Of a stretch of DNA of 8,379 bases, positions 1 through 5,678 are shown one piece after another. Numbering within the stretch: position 1 is the first letter of the stretch; each line of letters starts with the position of its first letter. Below the pieces are notes generated by a model. That model was not told the origin of the DNA. It worked only from the letters and a program-made list of their open reading frames with translations, and did not search any database. The position numbers were made by a program, and so were the translations under genes. Source of the stretch: Flavobacteriaceae bacterium (lineage in GTDB: Bacteria > Bacteroidota > Bacteroidia > Flavobacteriales > Flavobacteriaceae); the NCBI GenBank assembly GCA_018608735.1, contig JABAYZ010000312.1, forward strand, positions 1 to 8,379. The letters run 5' to 3'.

Positions 1-36
1 AAAATAAAAAAACGCTTCGCAATAGCGAAGCGTTTT
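1..36 (-). terminator. Intrinsic terminator of the OmpA-family gene
   Basis: On the minus strand a perfect 12-bp stem (AAAACGCTTCGC paired with GCGAAGCGTTTT, positions 25-36 and 9-20) closes on a 4-nt loop (21-24). It is followed by a T-rich tail, TTTTT-A-TTTT, at positions 10 to 1. It begins 27 nt after the stop codon of the gene at 64-1491. A GC-rich stem plus U-tract is the standard layout of a Rho-independent terminator. The A-run on one side and the T-run on the other mean it could also stop transcripts entering from the left. Confidence 0.9.
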
Positions 37-63
37 AAGCTTTTTATTATGTAGTTGTTAAAA

Positions 64-1491
64 CTATTTAGCCAACTTAACCTCTACACGTCTGTTAGCA
101 GCTCTTCCTGCAGCAGTCATGTTAGATTCGATTGGCGCAGTTTCACCATAACCAATAGAAGATAATCTTGCAGCAGCAACACCATTTGAAGTAAAGTAAT
201 TTTTAACGGCATTAGCTCTTGCTTCTGATAATCTTTGATTGAATTTCTGGGTAGAAATACTATCTGTATGCCCTTCGATTACAAAGTTTGCATTTGGATA
301 TTCGTTAAGAATTCCTGTAATAGCTTGTAATGTTGGGTATGCAGCTTTTTGGAAATCTGATTTCCCTAAGCTAAAGTTGATTGTTCTTGCATACTCTGTA
401 AGTTTTGCCTGTACTTCTTCAGTTGGAAGAACTTCAGGGCAACCATTATTAGCAACGGTTCCAGCTTCAGTTGGACAGTTATCGTCTTTATCTAAAACAC
501 CATCACTATCGCCATCTTTCCAAGGACATCCACTGTTTGCAACTGGACCTGCCTCATTTGGACATTCATCTTGAGCATCTGCTACACCGTCTGCATCTGC
601 ATCAGGGCAACCTGCTAATGATTTTAAACCTGCTACTTCTGGACATGTGTCATTGTTATCAGATACACCATCTCCGTCAGTATCAGGACAACCGTTGAAT
701 TCTGCTAATCCAGCTAATTCAGGACATGAGTCTTTTGAATCTTCAATGCCATCTCCGTCTGTGTCTGGACAACCATTGAATTCTTCTAAACCAGCTACGT
801 CAGGACAAAGATCATTTTTGTCATATATACCATCTCCATCTGTATCAGTTCCTCCGAATTTGAAAGATACGCCTACAGAGTGTTGGAAATGTTGCGTTAA
901 ATAAGTTTTAAAAGAATGCTTGTATGTTGATTGTGCTGTTAAGCCAATGTTATCAGAAAACCAATACGCTACACCAACAGTTCCGTTTAAAGTTCCAGAA
1001 CCTACTAGATCTTTGCTAGAACTCGCTGAAGAAAACGTGTTATAAGCACCTTCTTCAATCCAAGTATACCCACCTCCAGCACCAATAAATGGCTCAATTT
1101 TGCTTGTTCTCAATAGGCTAGAAAGACTATATTTTATAATTCCATCAACTCCGTAGTACATTAAGTTATCTACTGAAACTGGTGTCCCATCTGTTGTTTG
1201 TCCCCATTTGTCAAGTCTATTGATAGAACCCGCAACTCCAAAAGAGAAATCGTCATCAATATATTTCTGCAATGAAATTGTAGATATTGATGGGAGAATA
1301 CTCCAGTGGTCTTCTACATTGTAAAACTCTTGAAAAAGATCCCCTTGAGGAGCATCTTCTCCTACTGGAAATACATCTACAGCATTTAAACCAATTGTAA
1401 GTTGCCATGGGTTGTTTTCATCTTGTGCATTTACATTCCCAATTGCTACAACTAGTAATGTTGTTAGAATTAATCTGTTAAGATTTTTCAT
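64..1491 (-). CDS. OmpA-family outer-membrane protein with thrombospondin type-3 repeats
   Basis: A 475-aa outer-membrane protein that probably anchors the membrane to peptidoglycan. Residues 1-22 form a signal peptide (Lys/Arg start, hydrophobic core, likely cut at NVNA|QDE, a common Bacteroidota pattern). Residues about 23-212 are rich in alternating aromatic and Gly segments and end in GVSFKFG, as in an OmpA-like beta-barrel. Residues 216-352 hold five thrombospondin type-3 (calcium-binding, Asp-rich) repeats of the form DxDxDGxxDxxDxCP, starting at 216, 243, 270, 297 and 326. All ten cysteines of the protein are in this section. Residues about 368-475 are an OmpA C-terminal domain: Asp410 in GHTDS and Arg425 in LSEARA are 15 residues apart, matching the Asp/Arg pair that binds diaminopimelate in known OmpA domains, followed by GYGE and GRAANRRVE. 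It has its own promoter and terminator, so it is probably monocistronic. The ATG has no Shine-Dalgarno motif, but the signal peptide fixes it. The family call is secure; the exact role is inferred. Confidence 0.95.
   Translation of the reverse strand: MKNLNRLILTTLLVVAIGNVNAQDENNPWQLTIGLNAVDVFPVGEDAPQGDLFQEFYNVEDHWSILPSISTISLQKYIDDDFSFGVAGSINRLDKWGQTTDGTPVSVDNLMYYGVDGIIKYSLSSLLRTSKIEPFIGAGGGYTWIEEGAYNTFSSASSSKDLVGSGTLNGTVGVAYWFSDNIGLTAQSTYKHSFKTYLTQHFQHSVGVSFKFGGTDTDGDGIYDKNDLCPDVAGLEEFNGCPDTDGDGIEDSKDSCPELAGLAEFNGCPDTDGDGVSDNNDTCPEVAGLKSLAGCPDADADGVADAQDECPNEAGPVANSGCPWKDGDSDGVLDKDDNCPTEAGTVANNGCPEVLPTEEVQAKLTEYARTINFSLGKSDFQKAAYPTLQAITGILNEYPNANFVIEGHTDSISTQKFNQRLSEARANAVKNYFTSNGVAAARLSSIGYGETAPIESNMTAAGRAANRRVEVKLAK
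436..846 (-). repeat. In-gene tandem repeat encoding five TSP type-3 units
   Basis: Five tandem units inside the OmpA-family gene. The first three intervals are exactly 27 codons (81 bp) and the last is 29 codons. Units 1 and 2 are close even at the DNA level around the FNGCPDTDGDG segment, whereas unit 4 (DADADG) and unit 5 (DGDSDG) have drifted. This is a protein-domain repeat joining the barrel to the peptidoglycan-binding domain. Confidence 0.85.
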
Positions 1492-1526
1492 GTTTGATAA
1501 TTTTATGTTAATTTGTATTATATGCG

Positions 1527-1557
1527 CAAAAATAAGATGTTAATCTTACAAAACAAA
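1527..1557 (-). promoter_or_regulatory. Bacteroidota-type promoter for the OmpA-family gene
   Basis: Read on the minus strand, TTTG (1557-1554) is followed by a 19-nt spacer (1553-1535) and TATTTTTG (1534-1527). This is an exact match to the -33 TTTG / -7 TAnnTTTG consensus described for the primary sigma factor of Bacteroidota, with its usual 19-nt spacing. Transcription would start near 1520, giving a leader of roughly 25-30 nt before the ATG at 1491. A dedicated strong promoter fits an abundant outer-membrane protein. Confidence 0.75.
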
Positions 1558-1587
1558 CTTTATATATTAAAAATATAATTATTTCAT

Positions 1588-1615
1588 AAAAATAGTACTA
1601 AATAATACCATTTTT
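1588..1615 (-). terminator. Possible weak terminator of the helicase-nuclease gene
   Basis: The minus-strand RNA can form a 12-bp AU-rich stem (AAAAATGGTATT, 1615-1604, with AGTACTATTTTT, 1599-1588) on a 4-nt loop. It starts 40 nt after the TAG stop of the gene at 1656-4787, and the 3' arm itself ends in a T-run. Two positions that are A/C mismatches on the plus strand become G-U pairs on the minus strand, so the fold is complete only in the helicase transcript. It lies upstream of the ompA promoter, where a terminator would be expected. The low GC content makes it a weak one. Confidence 0.4.
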
Positions 1616-1655
1616 ACTCTGTTTTTAACTCTTTTTTTTTATAAACCCCTGAAAA

Positions 1656-4600
1656 CTAGCACTCCACAACCTGTAGCCCAGAATTAATATATACTAATAT
1701 TCTTTTTATGACCTTATACCCCATGTCTTGAATAATTTCTGAATACGTGTTTAATTGTTTTTCATACTTACTGTAGGGATCTCCAGTTTTATAATCAATA
1801 ATTACTGCCGTTAAATCGCTAAAAAGGACCAATCGATCTGGAATAATTATTTTACCTCCAGAAGTCATAATTTCTTTTTCGTTATAAACTTTTACATCTG
1901 AGCTGTAATATGGTACTAATAAGGGGTGACTAACAATCGCTTCTAGGGTACCTAAAAGCTCGTGACTTTGAGTTGACGAAATCACGCCCGCCTTAAAAAA
2001 ACCATTAAGTGTCGTAGAAATATCCGCTTTAGTGTAGATTTTTGACATTAATAGATGGATCAAATTTCCTTTCTCCAGAGCCTCTTTTTGTGTGGTGTCC
2101 CACAAATACCCTGCACTTGTAGCCATTGATACGTTAAGGTGTTCCTTGGGTGTCGATATGAATTCTCGTTGAAACTCCGTTGGGTACTTCGCAAGTTTTA
2201 GGCTGTCAATTTTTTCAAACGACCCAAATTCATACTCCAAAGTTGAATCTTCCCATTTTCCTGAAGATTTAAGATAGTTTATCAAAAGTCCTGAGTATGT
2301 TTTAATATTTTCTTCTCCTTTGGTAGAAAGCGCTGCATTTCCTACAATATATAACTGCTCAACTGCACGCGTAAGTGCGACGTACAAGAGATTGACATTG
2401 TCGAGTTCTAACTTTGATTGATGTGCTTTAAAAATTGACGCGCCCTCCGCTCCAAAAGCTTCAAAATCTTTGTTGTAATTTAATAAAAAATGTGAAAAAG
2501 GAGCATAAGAACCTTCCAGCGACATCCATTCTTTTGGCTCCAATTCTCTATAGATATCTAACTCTGCAAAAGGGAAAATAACGACTGGAAATTCTAATCC
2601 TTTAGATTTATGAACAGTCATAATTTGAACCGCATTTATACCTTTTGGAGTCACCACACTTAGGGTGTCTTTTTTTAAGGTATAATACGCTATAAATTGA
2701 CGAATACTTGAGCTTGACTTTTGCATGAATTCAGTTACAAAATCTAGGAAAAACTGAATGTATGCGTTTGACGTTTTTGTGAGTTGAAAGCTGCTAATAA
2801 TATACTCTACAGATTCATAAATCGATAATTGCAAGGCCGTGTCAGGGGAGAAATTCAACCCAAAAGATTGAATGGCTTTAAAAAATGCGGTTCGATCTAA
2901 TGAAATACAATTTAAACGAAACAAATGGGAATCCCCTACATTATTATGAGATGCAATATAATTTATAACCTCTAGTTTTGCCTGCATATTTGACGGCTCA
3001 TGCAGATACTCTAATACACTAATAATACATTGTACTTCGGGAGATTGAGCGACTAAAAGCGTCTCGCTTGACACAATATCAATATCAAACTCGCTTAATA
3101 CCTTTGCCACAGCAACTCCATCTTTTCGTTTTCGAACAAGAACACAAATATCTTTTAGTGCGGCATCTGAGTTTGACGCCAAATAAGAAGTGATGATTTT
3201 TAAAACTTTTTGTGCGTACAAAAGCGGTTTGTCGTCCCCTTTATCAAACTCTAAAAATGAAATGTTTACATAACCCGTTTTGGTGTTAAACTCTAGTTGT
3301 GACGGGGATTGATACAAAGACTTGTAAGTGTCGTTTGAAAACGTAACCGTGGATAAATGCTTAAAAAAATCATTGTTAAATTCAACAATTTTTCTACAAC
3401 TTCTATAATTTGTTGGTAGATGAGAAAGGTCAGCCTCAAAAGGAAATGAAGTCGTATTGTTGTATAAATTAATAAACTGTTCGGCCTTTCCACCCCTCCA
3501 GCGGTAAATTGCCTGTTTGGCATCGCCAACCAACATAACACTTCCGTTTTCCTCGGCCAAGGTATTGGTTAATAGTGGCACAAGATTTTCCCATTGCAGC
3601 TCTGAAGTATCTTGAAATTCATCAATAAAAAAATGATTAAACTGTTCGCCAATTCGCTCATAAATAAAAGGTGCTGGTTGATCTTTTATTTGCTGACTTA
3701 TAATCGTATTAAATTCAGATATCATCAAGAGATTATCTTCGTCTTTAATCGTTTGTAATTCCTGATGAATTAGATTTAAAACAGACAGCGGCGTGGTGTT
3801 TTTTCGAATATTTTTTAAATACCGTATTCGATACACATCTTGTTTGGTTTTGTGAAAAGCGTCCACAAGTAGAGGGCGAAGCGTATCAATTGCAGCAGCA
3901 ATATGCGGCAGCGCCTTTTTAGGGTATAACGAGGTGGTCTCTATAGATTGTTGCCATACGGCATCATATTTAATATCAAATTTATTAGAAGCCAAGGCCT
4001 TAAAATGGTTTGGTAAGGAAGCTCGTGTAAAATCTGAAAACTCAACACCACTCGACGTAATTAATTCTAAAACTTGGGTAGATAGCGTCGTGATTTGGCC
4101 TTCAATTTCTTTGATTTCTTTTACTAAGGTTGATTTCAATACTTGAAAATCTTGTAATGACCGTTGTGAAAGCGCTTTTAAAAACGGTGCATCTGTTTCG
4201 CTAGTTAATAGCTTGGCGGTTTTGACTAAGTCTAAGGCAATATTCCAACTTTTATCATCGTCTGCTTTTTCAACCGCATATTCCACCAACACTTTGGTGA
4301 GTGCTTTATTTTTTCCTGCTTTAGATAATAATCGGCTAACCGCTTTTTGTAGTAAATGATCTGTATCCAGTTCAACTTCAAAATTCATAGGAAGTTTTAG
4401 GTCAAATGCGAATGTTCGAATCAGCTTTTGAGTAAACTTATCAATGGTAGAGATGTCAAAAGCGGCATAATTATGCAGTAGTTTTCTTAGTAGTTTTTTG
4501 GATTTAAGATGAATGTCTTTTGGCGAAGCCCCCAATTCTTTTACAACTTGATCAAATAAAGGGTCGGATTGGCTTAAAACGGACGGAGAGGCAAATATCA

Positions 4601-4787
4601 TTAACGCATCTACAATTCGCGTTTTCATTTCGTCGACAGCCTTATTGGTAAACGTGATTGCTAAAACATGACGATGTGGCAAGAATTTTTTAGAGGTTAA
4701 AACTATTTTTAAATAGTCTTTTACTAATGTGAATGTTTTACCACTACCAGCAGAAGCATTGTAAATGTTGAATGTTGAAGCGCTCAC
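1656..4787 (-). CDS. UvrD/AddA-type ATP-dependent helicase-nuclease
   Basis: A 1043-aa superfamily-1A helicase fused to a RecB-family nuclease, like AddA/RecB, which process DNA double-strand ends for recombination and repair. Helicase motifs appear in order: Walker A ASAGSGKTF (11-19, Lys17), motif Ia AITFTNKA..EMK (43-55), motif II IDEFQDTS (388-395), motif III VGDAKQAIYRWRGG (420-433), motif IV LPTNYRSC (457-464), motif V MTVHKSKGLEF (723-733) and motif VI LLYVALTRA (800-808). The C-terminal nuclease also looks intact: GNLIH (His911), Asp984, DYK (Asp998-Lys1000) and QLNTY (1011-1015). The start is GTG; the frame upstream closes at a stop within 12 codons with no ATG, and the conserved FNIYNASAGSGKT segment follows at once, so GTG is well supported. 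The protein is somewhat shorter than Firmicutes AddA (about 1200 aa). No AddB-like partner is in the window; its neighbours are ompA and the divergent sod. The family is certain; calling it AddA rather than another RecB-like enzyme is inference. Confidence 0.93.
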   Translation of the reverse strand: MSASTFNIYNASAGSGKTFTLVKDYLKIVLTSKKFLPHRHVLAITFTNKAVDEMKTRIVDALMIFASPSVLSQSDPLFDQVVKELGASPKDIHLKSKKLLRKLLHNYAAFDISTIDKFTQKLIRTFAFDLKLPMNFEVELDTDHLLQKAVSRLLSKAGKNKALTKVLVEYAVEKADDDKSWNIALDLVKTAKLLTSETDAPFLKALSQRSLQDFQVLKSTLVKEIKEIEGQITTLSTQVLELITSSGVEFSDFTRASLPNHFKALASNKFDIKYDAVWQQSIETTSLYPKKALPHIAAAIDTLRPLLVDAFHKTKQDVYRIRYLKNIRKNTTPLSVLNLIHQELQTIKDEDNLLMISEFNTIISQQIKDQPAPFIYERIGEQFNHFFIDEFQDTSELQWENLVPLLTNTLAEENGSVMLVGDAKQAIYRWRGGKAEQFINLYNNTTSFPFEADLSHLPTNYRSCRKIVEFNNDFFKHLSTVTFSNDTYKSLYQSPSQLEFNTKTGYVNISFLEFDKGDDKPLLYAQKVLKIITSYLASNSDAALKDICVLVRKRKDGVAVAKVLSEFDIDIVSSETLLVAQSPEVQCIISVLEYLHEPSNMQAKLEVINYIASHNNVGDSHLFRLNCISLDRTAFFKAIQSFGLNFSPDTALQLSIYESVEYIISSFQLTKTSNAYIQFFLDFVTEFMQKSSSSIRQFIAYYTLKKDTLSVVTPKGINAVQIMTVHKSKGLEFPVVIFPFAELDIYRELEPKEWMSLEGSYAPFSHFLLNYNKDFEAFGAEGASIFKAHQSKLELDNVNLLYVALTRAVEQLYIVGNAALSTKGEENIKTYSGLLINYLKSSGKWEDSTLEYEFGSFEKIDSLKLAKYPTEFQREFISTPKEHLNVSMATSAGYLWDTTQKEALEKGNLIHLLMSKIYTKADISTTLNGFFKAGVISSTQSHELLGTLEAIVSHPLLVPYYSSDVKVYNEKEIMTSGGKIIIPDRLVLFSDLTAVIIDYKTGDPYSKYEKQLNTYSEIIQDMGYKVIKRILVYINSGLQVVEC

Positions 4788-4831
4788 TAAATAAAATTTA
4801 TACCAAAATAAACAATCTTAATTATATATCC

Positions 4832-4862
4832 TCGTAAATTTTATTTGAATATCGTAAATTTG
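4832..4862 (+). promoter_or_regulatory. Probable sod promoter with a 10-bp direct repeat
   Basis: TAAATTTG at 4855-4862 matches the Bacteroidota -7 consensus TAnnTTTG exactly and would start transcription near 4869, about 27 nt before the sod ATG. The -33 box is poor: TCG at 4832-4834 is the nearest candidate at an acceptable distance. The -7 element lies within the second copy of an exact direct repeat, TCGTAAATTT, at 4832-4841 and 4852-4861, spaced 20 bp. A weak -33 box with repeats can indicate activator or repressor control, but that is inference. Confidence 0.45.
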
Positions 4863-4895
4863 AAATAAATATTTAAACACTTAAAACAAATTCTT

Positions 4896-5504
4896 ATGGC
4901 TTTTGAATTACCAAAATTAAATTATGCTTACGACGCACTAGAACCTAATATTGATGCACGAACAATGGAAATCCACCATTCTAAACATCATAATGGGTAT
5001 ACAAACAATCTAAATGCTGCAATTGCAGGAACGGATTTAGAAAACAAGTCTATTGAAACAATTCTTGGAAACTTAGACATGTCCAATAAGGCTGTCCGAA
5101 ATAACGGCGGTGGATTTTATAACCATTCACTGTTTTGGAATGTTATGAATCCTGAAGGAAAAGAAGCCCTTTCCGGAGAGCTTAAAGCCGCTATTCTTGC
5201 TGCTTATGAAACTTTTGAAGATTTTAAAACCGCTTTCAGTAAGGCTGCAGCAACTCAGTTTGGGTCTGGATGGGCTTGGCTATGTGTTCATAAAGGCGGA
5301 AAAGTAGAAGTGTGTTCTACACCAAATCAAGACAACCCATTAATGCCTGGTGTATCCTGTGGCGGTACTCCAATTTTAGGATTAGACGTTTGGGAACATG
5401 CCTATTACTTAAACTACCAAAACCGTCGTCCAGATTATATTGAAGCATTCTTTAATGTGATTAATTGGAGCGAAGTTGAAAAACGTTTTATAGCTTCTAA
5501 GTAA
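4896..5504 (+). CDS. sodA: Superoxide dismutase, Mn-type (Fe/Mn family)
   Basis: A 202-aa cytoplasmic enzyme (no signal peptide) that converts superoxide to hydrogen peroxide and oxygen. The length is typical for the family. The four metal ligands are visible: His27 in HHSKHHNGY, His77 in YNHSLFW, and Asp164 and His168 in DVWEHAYY. Tyr35 corresponds to the active-site gateway Tyr34 of E. coli MnSOD. Gly73 in GGGFYNH together with Gln145 in STPNQDNPLM is the Mn-type arrangement; Fe-type enzymes usually place the outer-sphere Gln just before the second His ligand instead. Mn or cambialistic use is therefore more likely than strict Fe use. It is transcribed alone, divergent from the helicase gene and convergent with the purF-like gene, and ends in a clear terminator. 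The ATG is not preceded by a Shine-Dalgarno motif, as is usual in this phylum. The family is certain; metal choice is inferred. Confidence 0.95.
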   Translation: MAFELPKLNYAYDALEPNIDARTMEIHHSKHHNGYTNNLNAAIAGTDLENKSIETILGNLDMSNKAVRNNGGGFYNHSLFWNVMNPEGKEALSGELKAAILAAYETFEDFKTAFSKAAATQFGSGWAWLCVHKGGKVEVCSTPNQDNPLMPGVSCGGTPILGLDVWEHAYYLNYQNRRPDYIEAFFNVINWSEVEKRFIASK

Positions 5505-5526
5505 GCTTTATAAAACAATGGAAAAT

Positions 5527-5556
5527 AAAAAAGGTGAACTTGCGTTCACCTTTTTT
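5527..5556 (+). terminator. Bidirectional terminator between sod and the purF-like gene
   Basis: A perfect 13-bp stem, AAAAAAGGTGAAC (5527-5539) with GTTCACCTTTTTT (5544-5556), on the loop TTGC. It has a T6 run on the plus strand and T6-A-T4 on the minus strand. It lies 23 nt after the sod stop and about 122 nt beyond the purF-like stop, between two convergent genes, so it can serve both. Confidence 0.88.
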
Positions 5557-5630
5557 GCCCCAAATCTACCATGAACTTAACCTACTTATGTTATGGTGAG
5601 TCAAATATATAAGTTTAATACATAGTAGAT

Positions 5631-5670
5631 TTTTATTTTAGATGAAGTGCGTTTTTATTAGATAAAGTGC
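5631..5670. repeat. Two imperfect 20-bp tandem repeat units
   Basis: Units 5631-5650 and 5651-5670 match at 16 of 20 positions, both ending in TAGAT-(G/A)-AAGTGC. The second unit runs into an exact 12-bp palindrome, AAAGTGCACTTT (5664-5675), which ends 3 bp from the purF-like stop codon. The function is unknown; it could be a small duplication or a weak structure in the 3' end of the transcript. Confidence 0.5.
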
Positions 5671-5678
5671 ACTTTCGT

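Noticed and set aside
436..846. Regular repeats of about 81 bp suggestive of a CRISPR or satellite array.
   Set aside because: The repeats are in frame, encode the Asp-rich thrombospondin type-3 consensus and sit inside a complete OmpA-family gene.
239..904. Three open frames of 75-111 codons on the plus strand.
   Set aside because: They are antisense to the OmpA gene, largely follow from its repeat section, are low in complexity and match no known domain.
1632..1640. Run of nine T residues as a possible frameshift or slippage site.
   Set aside because: It is outside any gene, so it cannot alter a reading frame, and it is common in AT-rich spacers.
4803..4810. Possible -7 box (TATTTTGG on the minus strand) for the helicase gene.
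   Set aside because: It has one mismatch to TAnnTTTG and no TTG or TTTG at the right distance upstream; too weak to annotate.
5562..5632. Inverted repeat AAATCTAC (5562-5569) / GTAGATTT (5625-5632) enclosing 55 nt, followed by T-rich sequence.
   Set aside because: The arms are only 8 bp and AT-rich and the interior folds poorly; a far better terminator lies just upstream at 5527-5556.
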